Shown: positions 47,576 through 56,195, counted from the stretch's first letter. The stretch is DNA of 64,000 nt from Bradyrhizobium sp. C9 (GCF_002532045.1 NZ_NWTG01000032.1:1-64000); one strand, 5' to 3'. Notes: generated by a model from the sequence alone, not told the origin. Translations and numbers: made by a program.

Positions 47576-48040
47576 ATGTCAGCCCGACTCGACCGCATCG
47601 ACCTCAAGATGTTGAGATTGCTGCAGAAGAACGGCCGGCTCAGCAACGCCGAGCTGGCCGATCAGGTCGGTGTCAGCCCCGCCACCTGCCATCGCCGGAC
47701 TCAGGCGCTGTTCGACGAGGGCTTTCTCAGTGGCGTTCGGGCCATGGTGGCGCCCCGCAAGGTCGGCATGGGCACGCTGGTGATGGTCGGCGTCGTGCTC
47801 GACCGCTCGACGCCGGAGAGTTTTGCGAGTTTCGAGCAGGCGGTGGCGAACCTCAAATGCGTACTCGACTGCCACCTCGTCGCCGGCGACTTCGACTACT
47901 TCCTCAAGATCCGCGCCGGCGACATGGAGGATTTCAACCGCATCCATGGCGACCAGCTGATCGCACTGCCCGGTGTGCGGCAGACCCGCACCTTCTTCGT
48001 GATGAAGGAGGTGGTGGACAATGCGGCGCTGGAGTTCTGA
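47576..48040 (+). CDS. acdR: Lrp/AsnC-family regulator of acdS
   Basis: This 154-residue Lrp/AsnC regulator has an N-terminal helix-turn-helix (about 5-60: RLSNAELADQVGVSPATCHR) and a C-terminal ligand-sensing RAM domain (about 70-150: DCHLVAGDFDYFLKIRAGDM). It is divergent from acdS; in characterised rhizobia and pseudomonads such an Lrp protein activates acdS and senses ACC and leucine. I chose the ATG at 47576, giving the normal MSARLDRIDLKML N-terminus. Confidence 0.9.
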   Translation: MSARLDRIDLKMLRLLQKNGRLSNAELADQVGVSPATCHRRTQALFDEGFLSGVRAMVAPRKVGMGTLVMVGVVLDRSTPESFASFEQAVANLKCVLDCHLVAGDFDYFLKIRAGDMEDFNRIHGDQLIALPGVRQTRTFFVMKEVVDNAALEF

Positions 48041-48061
48041 GTTGCGGCTCCGTCCGGCAGC

Positions 48062-48304
48062 CTACTTCGAAGCCTTGTCGATCTTGTGCGCGAGATGGCC
48101 GGTCTGATGATCTCTGCGGAGTTGGCTCAGCGAGGTCTCGTTCAGCGCTGCCAGGACGTCGCTCAGCTTCTCGGTTTCGGGATAGCCCGCGGCGAAACCC
48201 GGCCCGTAAACCTTGCGCAAGGTGCGCAGCAGCGTGTTTCCGTGCTTGCCGCTGATTTCGCCGTCCTTGTTGGGATGCCGGTGGTCGAGGCCTGCCTTGC
48301 TCAT
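48062..48304 (-). CDS. Small basic hypothetical protein (80 aa)
   Basis: This 80-residue basic protein (MSKAGLDHRHPNKDGEISGK, then HGNTLLRTLRKVYG) is without signal peptide or membrane segment. GGGAGAG precedes the ATG at 48304. I recognise the general look of a small protein common in Bradyrhizobium, but no function is known to me. It is convergent with acdR. Confidence 0.65.
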   Translation of the reverse strand: MSKAGLDHRHPNKDGEISGKHGNTLLRTLRKVYGPGFAAGYPETEKLSDVLAALNETSLSQLRRDHQTGHLAHKIDKASK

Positions 48305-48598
48305 GCTGCTCTCCCTTGAACTTATTGGCCGGCAGCATCTGCCTGCGGCGATCAAATGGCAATTGAGGCCGCAAACCGGCCGGGAACCGCTCCGACGCGC
48401 TCACGCATGCTTCGTCGAAGGCGACTATTCAGTGGCTATTTGCCGCGTATTCGGTCAATGTCACCATGTGCTCCTGCGGGCTCCGGAGAGGCCTGACGCG
48501 GCTGTCGAAGCAGCAAGTCGCGTCCATACGGGAAGCCACAGCTCCATTGCGTCACAGCACGGTCCTGCGTGAGAGCCCCCAACTGCAGAGGTGGACAG

Positions 48599-48805
48599 AT
48601 GTCATATGCCTACAAGCTGAATGAAGACGTTCGCCACCGGGCCCAGGGGCCGCAAGGTCGAGCCGAGGCCGATGAGCCGGCGGTCTACACCATTGTTCAA
48701 CGCATGCCGATCGAAGCAGACGGGCGGCTTCGGTACCGGATCAGAAGCAAAGCGGGCAATATCGAGCGCGTGGTGACGGAAGAACAGCTGTCGTATTCGC
48801 AATAG
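48599..48805 (+). CDS. Small hypothetical protein (68 aa)
   Basis: This 68-residue soluble product starts MSYAYKLNEDVRHRAQGPQG and has a short beta-like C-terminal half (YTIVQRMPIEADGRLRYRIR, then SKAGNIERVV). GAGGTGG precedes the ATG at 48599. No recognised domain. The 294 bp before it contain nothing identifiable. Confidence 0.6.
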   Translation: MSYAYKLNEDVRHRAQGPQGRAEADEPAVYTIVQRMPIEADGRLRYRIRSKAGNIERVVTEEQLSYSQ

Positions 48806-48995
48806 GCTACGCGGCGCCGGAGTCCTGAGCCAGACGCGGTCCCGAGCCTGCTGCGTCGGCCATCCTGCCCGAGAGGAGTAGTCCTTTCATTCGACTTGAT
48901 GGGCCGCGCAAATCGGCGCAGTCTCTCCCGGACTCCCCACAGGGCTGCAGGGTCGCGCGCGGCTGCGCGGGTAGATCGATCCGGGGGTGACAGTC

Positions 48996-50150
48996 ATGAA
49001 CGTCACGGCGATGCGACTGGCCATACCGTTGCTGGCACTTGCGGCCGGCGGCACAGCTGCGTTCGTCTTCGGCATTCACCAAACCCAGCAGATCCTGGGC
49101 GTGAGCACGCGCTTGATGGCGACAGCACCAGCGGCTCCCGCGCAAGACCAGGACGCGGCAAAACAGGACAAGACCGCGCTGGCAAAGGCGCAGACCGAGA
49201 CCGCGGCGCTGGCCAACGCGTTGGCAGGAGCCTCGCCGACACCGGGCGGCAACGCGGTGCCGGAGTTCGACGTCGTGAACATCGAGCCGACCGGCGCGGC
49301 CGTTGTCGCCGGCCGGGCGCTCCCCGGCGCGACAGTGGAGTTGCTGCGCAATGGCGAGGTGCACGATCGCGCCGTGGCGGACAAGTCCGGCCAGTTCGTG
49401 ATGGTGCCCCGCCCGCTTCCGCCGGGAAACTACGACCTCACCCTGCGCATCACGCATGATGGCAAGCAGGTGACCTCCAGGCAGAGCGTGGCCGTGGCGC
49501 TCGATGCTGCGGCCAGCGAGCGGCCGATGGTGGCGCTGATGGTGCCGGACAAGCCGATCCGCGTGCTGTCGCAACCTGCGCCCACCTCGCCGGCGGCCGG
49601 GAAGGTAACTGTCGAGGCCGTTGAGACCGAACCGGGCGGCAAGCTCCATGTCAGCGCCCAGGCAGCTCCCGGCGCAACGGTCAGGCTCTATCTCAACGAC
49701 AGTCTGATCACATCCGCGACGGCCGACGCGACAGGGCATCTCTCGGTCACGATCAACAAGGGCGTAACGACCGGCGACTATCGGGTTCGGCTTGACGAGG
49801 TCGACCTCGGCTCCGGCAAGGTCCGCGCGCGTGCCGAGGTGCCGTTCAACGCATCCGACCCGACGACCACTGCATCGATCCCGACGCCTGCGGCGGCGTC
49901 CGCGCGTACGGATGCGACCGCGCCGCAGTTCGCGGCGGCGACCACCGCCACGTTGAGCTCACCCTCCGCCGTGATCGTGCCGAAGATCACCACGACCACC
50001 GTGGTGCGCGGCGACAGCCTGTGGCGGATCAGCCAGCGCGCATTGGGCGCCGGGCAGCGCTACGCGGTGATCTATCGGGCTAACTCGCGGCAGATCCGCA
50101 ACCCCAATTTGATCTATCCCGGCCAGGTCTTCGTTTTGCCGACGCGGTGA
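48996..50150 (+). CDS. LysM-domain envelope protein with Ig-like repeats
   Basis: This 384-residue protein has an N-terminal membrane segment (MRLAIPLLALAAGGTAAFVF region), a charged linker (about 45-75), two beta-rich bacterial Ig-like units (about 85-165 and 200-285, each starting with a pattern like GRALPGATVELLRNG and AQAAPGATVRLYLND), a Thr/Ala-rich stretch, and a C-terminal LysM domain (about 330-384: VVRGDSLWRISQRALG, then NPNLIYPGQVFVLP). It probably binds peptidoglycan. I chose the ATG at 48996 with GGGGGTG seven bases upstream. Confidence 0.88.
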   Translation: MNVTAMRLAIPLLALAAGGTAAFVFGIHQTQQILGVSTRLMATAPAAPAQDQDAAKQDKTALAKAQTETAALANALAGASPTPGGNAVPEFDVVNIEPTGAAVVAGRALPGATVELLRNGEVHDRAVADKSGQFVMVPRPLPPGNYDLTLRITHDGKQVTSRQSVAVALDAAASERPMVALMVPDKPIRVLSQPAPTSPAAGKVTVEAVETEPGGKLHVSAQAAPGATVRLYLNDSLITSATADATGHLSVTINKGVTTGDYRVRLDEVDLGSGKVRARAEVPFNASDPTTTASIPTPAAASARTDATAPQFAAATTATLSSPSAVIVPKITTTTVVRGDSLWRISQRALGAGQRYAVIYRANSRQIRNPNLIYPGQVFVLPTR

Positions 50151-50170
50151 CGCCGGCATCCTGTCCACGT

Positions 50171-50551
50171 TCACTTGCCAGGGGATTTCAGGAAAGCGAC
50201 GATCCTGGCGCGATCCTCCGCCGCGCGCACGCCGGTATACGGCTTCATGCCGTTGCCCGACACCACCGCTTCGGGGTCCTCGATGAAGCGCAGCAGCGTG
50301 CGCTCATCCCAGACGATGTCGGACGATTTCATCGCCTCCGAATAGGCAAAGTTCGCCACCGATCCGGCCTTGCGGCCGATGATCCCGTGCAGATTCGGGC
50401 CAACGCGATTGTCGCCGTCCTTGACGGTGTGGCAGGTGCGGCAGGAATTGTTGAACGCCTGCTCACCGGACACGCCTGCATCCTCGCCACATGACGGCGA
50501 CAGCGGCAGGGACACCAGCCCGCAAACAACGACGATGAATCCCGGTCGCAT
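50171..50551 (-). CDS. Class I cytochrome c (c2/c550 type)
   Basis: This 126-residue secreted cytochrome has a signal peptide (first 20 residues, MRPGFIVVVCGLVSLPLSPS), the haem motif CRTCH near residue 37, VGPNLHGIIGRKAG and the axial methionine in NGMKPYTG. The length matches mitochondrial-type cytochrome c. It shuttles electrons in the periplasm. It is convergent with the LysM gene, 20 bp away. Confidence 0.92.
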   Translation of the reverse strand: MRPGFIVVVCGLVSLPLSPSCGEDAGVSGEQAFNNSCRTCHTVKDGDNRVGPNLHGIIGRKAGSVANFAYSEAMKSSDIVWDERTLLRFIEDPEAVVSGNGMKPYTGVRAAEDRARIVAFLKSPGK

Positions 50552-50663
50552 CGATCACTCCGTCGGAAGTGCCATGCCGTCAACGCAGAGGCAACGTGAA
50601 AGGTCCTCGCGCGGCAGGCCCTACATCTGGCGCCGCCGCGCGCGCAGCACTAGATGTGCTGCC

Positions 50664-51467
50664 ATGCAGCACCCCGCCCTCGAGGATTTCGTCGCCGGCC
50701 ACCAGCGCCTGTTTGTCCTGACCGGGGCCGGCTGCAGCACCAATTCCGGCATTCCCGACTATCGCGACAGCGACGGCAACTGGAAGCGGACGCCGCCGGT
50801 CACCATTCAGGCATTCCTGGGCGAAGCGGCGACGCGGCAGCGCTACTGGGCACGCAGCATGGTCGGCTGGCGGCGGTTCGGCCGCGCGGCGCCGAATGGT
50901 GCGCATCGCGCACTGGCGAAGCTCGAACAACAAGGCCGCTGCGAACTGCTCTTGACCCAGAACGTCGACCGCCTGCACCAGGCCGCCGGCAGCCAGCGCG
51001 TGATCGATCTGCACGGCCGGCTCGATGTCGTCCGTTGCCTCGGCTGCGGCGCGACGACGCCGCGCGAACAGTTTCAAGGCGAGCTGGCGCGGCTGAATCC
51101 CGCCTGGCTCACGCTCGATGCCACTGACGCGCCCGACGGCGATGCCGATCTCGAGCAGGATTTTTCGTCATTCGTGGTGCCGGCCTGCGAGGCCTGCGGC
51201 GGCGTGTTGAAACCCGATGTGGTGTTCTTCGGCGAGAACGTGCCGCGCGATACCGTCGCGTCGGCGCAGACGCATCTCGAGCAGGCCGACGCTCTCCTGG
51301 TCGTCGGCTCCTCGCTGATGGTCTATTCCGGCTTTCGCTTCGTCCGGATGGCGGAGCAGCTTGGCCTGCCGATCGCCGCGGTCAACCTCGGCCGCACCCG
51401 CGCCGACGAGCTGCTCACGCTCAAGGTCGAGGATAGTTGCGAGACCGCGCTGGCGTTTTTGCTATAG
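50664..51467 (+). CDS. Sir2-family NAD-dependent protein deacylase
   Basis: This 267-residue sirtuin has GAGCSTNSGIPDYRD (NAD pocket), LLTQNVDRLH, the catalytic His in DLHGRLDVV, a zinc site of two Cys pairs (CLGC and CEAC), KPDVVFFGENVP and VVGSSLMVYSG. The Arg and Tyr typical of desuccinylases are not obvious, so lysine deacetylation is the default. I chose the ATG at 50664, the family N-terminus; a longer frame overlaps the cytochrome promoter. Confidence 0.9.
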   Translation: MQHPALEDFVAGHQRLFVLTGAGCSTNSGIPDYRDSDGNWKRTPPVTIQAFLGEAATRQRYWARSMVGWRRFGRAAPNGAHRALAKLEQQGRCELLLTQNVDRLHQAAGSQRVIDLHGRLDVVRCLGCGATTPREQFQGELARLNPAWLTLDATDAPDGDADLEQDFSSFVVPACEACGGVLKPDVVFFGENVPRDTVASAQTHLEQADALLVVGSSLMVYSGFRFVRMAEQLGLPIAAVNLGRTRADELLTLKVEDSCETALAFLL

Positions 51468-51490
51468 GCCAGCGCCGTTCGCCTGCGCTT

Positions 51491-51787
51491 TCACGCGCGA
51501 TGGCGCTGCGACTTGGCCATCGGCATGTTGGCGTTCCAGTGCGTCCAGCTGACGCTGGCGAGGCTGCCCCGGTCCGTTGCCAACGGACGACGGGTGCGGC
51601 GCTCGTACTCGGCGATGCAGCGGCCGGACTCACCGATCTTGCGCTGCAATTCGTCGATCGTCATCTGCGTTGCACGGCCGCAATTGGCCTTGCCGAGCTG
51701 ATCGACCTCGATCGCCTTCAACGCCGCACGCAGCTTCTTGAGCTGCGCGCGCTGCCAGGCGATATGACTGTTGCTGTCTGCTGTCAT
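51491..51787 (-). CDS. Hypothetical protein translationally coupled to minE
   Basis: This 98-residue soluble protein is helical and basic, with a likely coiled-coil N-terminal half (WQRAQLKKLRAALKAIEVDQ, then LQRKIGESGRCIAEYERRTR). Its ATG overlaps the minE stop codon by ATGA, so it is the fourth gene of the min operon. No recognised domain. A role in division-site placement is suggested only by this coupling. Confidence 0.75.
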   Translation of the reverse strand: MTADSNSHIAWQRAQLKKLRAALKAIEVDQLGKANCGRATQMTIDELQRKIGESGRCIAEYERRTRRPLATDRGSLASVSWTHWNANMPMAKSQRHRA

Positions 51788-52065
51788 GTAGCCGCCACCA
51801 TCTTTGATCGTTGCACGCCGTTGGGAACCTCGATGTCGACTTCGAGCATCGAGACGAACTTGCCGCGATCCATCTTGACCACGACCTTGTCGGGATCGAC
51901 GTCGATATGCTTGGAGACCACGCCCAGGATTTCCGAGCGGAGCATCTCCAGAAGGTCCGGCGTGCCGGTCCGGCCGCGCTCATGCGACAGCAGGATCTGC
52001 AACCGCTCCCGCGCGACGGGCGCCGATGCAGCGCGGCCACCGAACAGCCGCATTACGTTCATCAT
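51784..52065 (-). CDS. minE: Cell division topological specificity factor MinE
   Basis: This 93-residue regulator of MinD has an N-terminal membrane-binding and anti-MinCD part (MMNVMRLFGG, then VARERLQILLSHERG) and a C-terminal dimerisation domain (MLRSEILGVVSKHIDVDPDK, then MLEVDIEVP). It triggers MinD ATP hydrolysis and drives pole-to-pole oscillation. The start overlaps the minD stop (ATGA), with GGAGGG upstream. Confidence 0.95.
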   Translation of the reverse strand: MMNVMRLFGGRAASAPVARERLQILLSHERGRTGTPDLLEMLRSEILGVVSKHIDVDPDKVVVKMDRGKFVSMLEVDIEVPNGVQRSKMVAAT

Positions 52066-52877
52066 GCCGCCCTCCGTCGCAGCAGCCGGTCCATCAGCCC
52101 CTTGCGCTCGACCGGCACGGTCATCTCGACCGCCTCGCCCATCAGGCGGCGCACCGCGTCGGTATAGGCCCGCGCCGGCGCACTGCTCGCAGCGTTCAGC
52201 GTGACCGGGCAACCGACATTGGAGGCGCGCAGCACGTCCTGGCTTTCCGGGACGATGCCGAGCAGCGGCGTGGCAAGGATTTCCAGGATATCGTCGATCG
52301 ACAGCATCTCGCCGCGCGCGGCGCGGGCGCTGTCGTAGCGGGTGACCAGCAGATGCTTCTCGACCCGCTCGCCGCGCTCGGCGCGAGCGGTCTTGGAATC
52401 CAGCATGCCGATGATGCGGTCGGAATCCCGTACCGACGACACTTCCGGATTGGTGACGATGATGGCCTCGTCGGCGTAGCGCATCGCGAGCGTCGCGCCG
52501 CGTTCGATGCCGGCCGGGCTGTCGCACAGGATCCAGTCGAACTTGGTCTTGAGATCGGCGATCACGCGCTTGACGCCTTCTTCGGTCAGCGCATCCTTGT
52601 CGCGGGTCTGCGACGCCGGCAGCAGCCAGAGATTTTCCAACCGCTTGTCGCGGATCAGCGCCTGCGGCAGCTTGGCGACGCCCTGCACCACATTGATGAG
52701 ATCGAACACGACCCGCCGTTCCGCGCCCATCACCAAATCGAGGTTACGCAGGCCGACGTCGAAATCGATGACGACAACGTTCTGGCCCATTTGCGCGAGC
52801 GCCGCGCCAAGCGCGGCGGTGGAGGTCGTCTTGCCGACCCCGCCCTTCCCAGACGTCACGACCAATACCTTGGCCAT
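52062..52877 (-). CDS. minD: Septum site-determining protein MinD
   Basis: This 271-residue ParA/MinD ATPase has the deviant Walker A SGKGGVGKTT (about 9-18, signature lysine 11), VIDFDVGLRNLD (switch I), and DWILCDSPAGIE (Walker B/switch II). A basic amphipathic tail (VERKGLMDRLLRRRAA) anchors it to the membrane. It recruits MinC and is displaced by MinE. It is the middle gene of minC-minD-minE. Confidence 0.97.
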   Translation of the reverse strand: MAKVLVVTSGKGGVGKTTSTAALGAALAQMGQNVVVIDFDVGLRNLDLVMGAERRVVFDLINVVQGVAKLPQALIRDKRLENLWLLPASQTRDKDALTEEGVKRVIADLKTKFDWILCDSPAGIERGATLAMRYADEAIIVTNPEVSSVRDSDRIIGMLDSKTARAERGERVEKHLLVTRYDSARAARGEMLSIDDILEILATPLLGIVPESQDVLRASNVGCPVTLNAASSAPARAYTDAVRRLMGEAVEMTVPVERKGLMDRLLRRRAA

Positions 52878-52898
52878 TCTCTCTCTCCTTGTGGTCGA

Positions 52899-53609
52899 TC
52901 AGTTCAAAGCTGTGATGCGCAGCATCTCGCCCTCGAGCCACGCCTGGGCGGGCCGGTTGCGCAAGCTGTCGGCGATTTCATCTGCGGTCTGGTAGTAGCC
53001 GTCGATGGCGAGCAGTTCGGCCTCGATCTTCTGGCAGAAGATCCGCGCCGCCGAATTGCCGTTGATGCCGGCCATCGCGCGGCCGCGCAGCGTGCCGTAG
53101 ATATGGATCGAGCCGCCGGCGACGATCTCGGCGCCGGAGCCGACCGAGCCGAGCACGGTGACATCGCCCTCGGCGAACACGATCGACTGACCGGAACGCA
53201 CCGGGCTCTCCAACAGCAGCGACGGCAGCTTGGTCTTGTCCTTGTTCTTTTCCTGCACCGGCGGCGTCTTCGGCTCGACGTGGGTGATCGCGCAGGCGCG
53301 GCCGCCGGTCAGCAGCGGCGGCAGGTTGGCGCCGAGCTTGGATTCGTCGACCCCCTCGATGCCGAGGATGCGGATGTTGCGTTCAGCGAGGCTGCCGACC
53401 AGATGCGCGATCGCGGCCTGGCTGAGGTCGACCGCCGAGAGGTCCAGCACCACAGGCTTGCCGGTGAAAAAGCCCGGTGACTTCCCCAGCGTCGCGTCGA
53501 TCTCGGCGAGCCAGGACACCACCGGCACGACGGGCGAGAAAACGAACGCAACGTAGGAACGGCCGCGCATGCGGACCTGCTGACGTGCCACCTGTGGAGT
53601 TGCGTCCAT
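52899..53609 (-). CDS. minC: Septum formation inhibitor MinC
   Basis: This 236-residue FtsZ inhibitor has an N-terminal domain (about 10-110) that contacts FtsZ and a C-terminal beta-helical domain (about 125-230, VRSGQSIVFAEGDVTVLGSV, then AGGSIHIYGTLRGRAMAG) that binds MinD. It is the first gene of the operon; a CtrA-type box lies 51-66 bp upstream of its start. Length and motifs are standard. Confidence 0.95.
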   Translation of the reverse strand: MDATPQVARQQVRMRGRSYVAFVFSPVVPVVSWLAEIDATLGKSPGFFTGKPVVLDLSAVDLSQAAIAHLVGSLAERNIRILGIEGVDESKLGANLPPLLTGGRACAITHVEPKTPPVQEKNKDKTKLPSLLLESPVRSGQSIVFAEGDVTVLGSVGSGAEIVAGGSIHIYGTLRGRAMAGINGNSAARIFCQKIEAELLAIDGYYQTADEIADSLRNRPAQAWLEGEMLRITALN

Positions 53610-53659
53610 CGCCTCTGACTCGGTTGTCTTGTCGAATGGTTAACAATCGGACCGCATGG

Positions 53660-53675
53660 TTAATCAAAGGTTAAC
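53660..53675. promoter_or_regulatory. CtrA-type binding site upstream of minC
   Basis: The sequence TTAATCAAAGGTTAAC is an exact match to the alphaproteobacterial CtrA consensus TTAA-N7-TTAAC. A second TTAAC half-site lies at 53640-53644. Both are just upstream of the minC start on the minus strand, suggesting cell-cycle control of the min operon. Confidence 0.7.
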
Positions 53676-53778
53676 AGAGGGTGGTGTTTTCACGGATTTG
53701 CGAGGACTGCTCCTTTGGCAATCGCCGTTGGCTGCGACCTGTTGCCTGGACGCATGATTCTGGGACCGGCGGCGCGGA

Positions 53779-54030
53779 TCAACGCCGCGACGATGGCGAT
53801 CGATCGGCCTGCACCGATGCATCGAACACCGCGCGGCATGACGGGCTGAGCTGCTCGACCTGCGCGGCCATGCAATCCCTGATCCGGCCACGGTCCGGAA
53901 TGTAGGCGCCGCACAGGCGGACCGCGTCACCCATGCACGCCTGGCGCTGCATGGATTCGTTCGGCCCGGACTGGGCCATGGCGGGCGCGATGGTTGCACC
54001 GAGAAGGACGAGGGCAAGACGAAGCTTCAT
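53779..54030 (-). CDS. Small secreted cysteine-containing protein (83 aa)
   Basis: This 83-residue protein has a signal peptide (MKLRLALVLLGATIAPAMA, then Q). The mature part carries four Cys (ACMGDAVRLCGAYIPDRGRI, DCMAA, PSCRAVF), probably two disulfides. It resembles small cysteine-rich proteins common in Bradyrhizobium; function unknown. It is downstream of the TetR gene on the same strand. Confidence 0.75.
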   Translation of the reverse strand: MKLRLALVLLGATIAPAMAQSGPNESMQRQACMGDAVRLCGAYIPDRGRIRDCMAAQVEQLSPSCRAVFDASVQADRSPSSRR

Positions 54031-54077
54031 GGATCACTCTCTCACTGGCAGGTTGAAATGTTGGTCGAGACTGGATG

Positions 54078-54794
54078 TCACGACAGCGGTGGGCGGCCGT
54101 TGCGGGCGGCGGGTTCGGCGCCGGCTTGCGACGGCGGCAGGTGCAGAAGCGTTGCGACCGTGGTGTCGAGCAGCTCGGTCCACGCGGTCGCGGGATCGAT
54201 CTCGGGCGCGAACCGGCCGAGCAGCATCGGAAACGACGGCGGCTGGTTGAGCGCGGCGTTGAGCAGCGCGAAGAACAGCGCCGGATGGCTGCTGCGGATG
54301 ATGCCGGCCGCGATGCCGGCCTGAAACAGCTCGCGCGCGCTCTCATAGGCCGGGCGCAACAGCTTTTCTGTCACCAGCGTGGAGCGCTCGGGCGCCTCCG
54401 CGCCATGGCGCACCACGAAATTCCGTACCTGCGGATGCGCGGCGTAGAATGTGGCAACGCGGATGATGAGATCGCGCAGTCGGTCGCCCAGCGGTCGATC
54501 CGCATCGACGGCGATCGCGTGCACCTCGGCCATCACGGGCATCGCAAGCGCGACGATGCGGTCGACGCAGGCCTCCCACAGCGCGGCCTTGTTGCCGAAA
54601 TGAACGCGCACAAGATTCGGCGCGACGCCCGCCGCCGCGGCGACGCTGCGCAGGTCAGCACCGTCGAAGCCTTGGGCCGCAAAGGCCTCGGTCGCCGCGA
54701 TCAGCAGCGCCTGGCGGCCGTCGGGCATGTCCTTGCTGCGGCGTCCCTTGGGCCGGGAGGCCGGCAGCACGGCGGCAGTCGTCGCTCCAGTCAT
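54078..54794 (-). CDS. TetR-family transcriptional regulator
   Basis: This 238-residue regulator has an N-terminal TetR helix-turn-helix (about 28-75: LLIAATEAFAAQGFDGADLR, then AAGVAPNLVRVHFGNKAALW) and a helical C-terminal ligand domain (about 85-220) with a HGAEAPERS segment. A palindrome lies 11 bp upstream of its start, so autorepression is likely. Its other targets are unknown; no enzyme or pump gene is divergent from it. Confidence 0.9.
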   Translation of the reverse strand: MTGATTAAVLPASRPKGRRSKDMPDGRQALLIAATEAFAAQGFDGADLRSVAAAAGVAPNLVRVHFGNKAALWEACVDRIVALAMPVMAEVHAIAVDADRPLGDRLRDLIIRVATFYAAHPQVRNFVVRHGAEAPERSTLVTEKLLRPAYESARELFQAGIAAGIIRSSHPALFFALLNAALNQPPSFPMLLGRFAPEIDPATAWTELLDTTVATLLHLPPSQAGAEPAARNGRPPLS

Positions 54795-54804
54795 CGCTCA
54801 CCAG

Positions 54805-54824
54805 ATATGTTCAAATGGACATAT
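54805..54824. promoter_or_regulatory. Putative TetR operator
   Basis: The near-palindrome ATATGTTCAAATGGACATAT (6-bp perfect outer arms plus an inner CA/TG pair) lies between 11 and 30 bp upstream of the TetR gene start, a classic place for a self-repression site. Confidence 0.6.
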
Positions 54825-54930
54825 AAACTGGCAAGCCTGGATTTCAAGTTTGGGACGAGATCTGAAAGATCATGAAATTCAGATAGTTAGGCGAGATGCC
54901 GCGAATGTGAGCTTGGCGGCCAACCGCCAA

Positions 54931-54960
54931 GGAAAAGCCGGCGTCAATCGACGCCGGCTT
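54931..54960 (-). terminator. Rho-independent terminator of pstS
   Basis: A perfect 10-bp stem (AAGCCGGCGT with ACGCCGGCTT, six-base loop) is followed on the minus strand by TTTTCC, 33 bp after the pstS stop codon. It supports pstS being transcribed as a single gene. Confidence 0.88.
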
Positions 54961-54992
54961 CATGCCATTGAGCGGATCCGAAAGGGAGCGGC

Positions 54993-56003
54993 TCAGCTCT
55001 TGACGTCAGCAGCCCAGGTCTTCTCGATCTGCTTCACGACGCTGTCGGGCATCGGGATGTAGTCGAGCTCTTCCGCGCTCTTGGCGCCCTTATCAAAGGC
55101 GAACTTGAAGAACTTGAGCGCTTCCTTCGAGGCCGCCTTGTCGGTCGCATCCTTGTGCAACAGGATGAACGTCGAAGCGACGATCGGCCAGGACTTGTCA
55201 CCCGGCTGGTCGGTCAGGATCAGGTAGTAGCCGGGCGCGTTGGTCCAGTCGGCGTTCGACGCCGCAGCCTGGAATGCCTCGTTGGTCGGCTGAATGGTCT
55301 TGCCGGCCTTGTTGATCAGCGCGGTGTAGGTCAGCTTGTTCTGCTTGGCATAGGCATACTCAACATAACCGATCGAGTTCTTGGCCTGCGCGATGTTGCC
55401 CGCGACGCCTTCGTTGCCCTTGGCACCGACGCCGACCGGCCATTCGACCGCAGTGCCCGAGCCGATCTTGCTCTTCCAGTCCGGGCTGACCTTGCTCAGA
55501 TAGTCGGTGAAGTTGAAGGTCGTTCCCGAACCGTCGGCGCGATGCACCACGGAGATCGCTTCGGACGGCAGCTTGGCCTTCGGGTTGAGCTTCTTGATCG
55601 CGGCGTCATCCCACTTGGTGATCTTGCCGAGGAAGATGTTGGCAAGCGTCGGACCGTCGAGAACCAGATCGCCAGCCTTGACGCCTTCGAGGTTCACCAC
55701 CGGAACGATCGCACCCATGATCATCGGCCACTGCGCAAGACCGTCCTTCTGCAGCTGGTCGGACTTCAGCGGCGCGTCGGTCGCACCGAAGGTCACGGTG
55801 TTGGCTTCGATTTGCTTGATGCCGGCACCCGAACCGATCGACTGGTAGTTCACGCCACTGCCTGAATCCTTCTTGTAGGCGTCGGCCCACTTGGAGAGGA
55901 CGGGGAAGATAAATGTCGAACCGGCACCGGTGATGTCGGCTGCGAAGCTCGGCGTCGCCATGGCCACCAGACCGGCGGCCACAATTGTCTTGACGAATTT
56001 CAT
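54993..56003 (-). CDS. pstS: Phosphate ABC transporter substrate-binding protein PstS
   Basis: This 336-residue periplasmic phosphate-binding protein has a signal peptide (MKFVKTIVAAGLVAMATPSF, then AA). Phosphate-contacting segments are ITGAGSTFIFPVLSKW, GAGIKQIEANTVTFGATDAP, VHRADGSGTTFNFTDYLSK and NEGVAGNIAQAKNSIGY. The permease and ATPase genes pstCAB are not adjacent; a terminator follows directly. A Pho box lies upstream, so expression should rise under phosphate limitation through PhoB. Confidence 0.96.
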   Translation of the reverse strand: MKFVKTIVAAGLVAMATPSFAADITGAGSTFIFPVLSKWADAYKKDSGSGVNYQSIGSGAGIKQIEANTVTFGATDAPLKSDQLQKDGLAQWPMIMGAIVPVVNLEGVKAGDLVLDGPTLANIFLGKITKWDDAAIKKLNPKAKLPSEAISVVHRADGSGTTFNFTDYLSKVSPDWKSKIGSGTAVEWPVGVGAKGNEGVAGNIAQAKNSIGYVEYAYAKQNKLTYTALINKAGKTIQPTNEAFQAAASNADWTNAPGYYLILTDQPGDKSWPIVASTFILLHKDATDKAASKEALKFFKFAFDKGAKSAEELDYIPMPDSVVKQIEKTWAADVKS

Positions 56004-56081
56004 GTTGATCTCCGTGGAAACGCGAGAAGTCTCGCGCGCTCGATGCTCTCGTAAGCAGCCGCAACGTTTTTTCGGAGGCCC

Positions 56082-56099
56082 ATGACGATGGGATGACAG
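56082..56099 (-). promoter_or_regulatory. Pho box upstream of pstS
   Basis: On the minus strand the sequence reads CTGTCATCCCATCGTCAT, two 7-bp half-sites (CTGTCAT and TCGTCAT) separated by four bases. That is the PhoB Pho-box layout with a perfect first half. It lies about 79 bp upstream of the pstS start. Confidence 0.75.
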
Positions 56100-56195
56100 C
56101 GGCCTCTGACCTTCGGCCTACGTCAAAAGTTCGGAACGGCAAGGGATACCGCGTGTCGCAGTTCCCTTTGGTTTGATGGAGCGTCGCTGCGGAAG

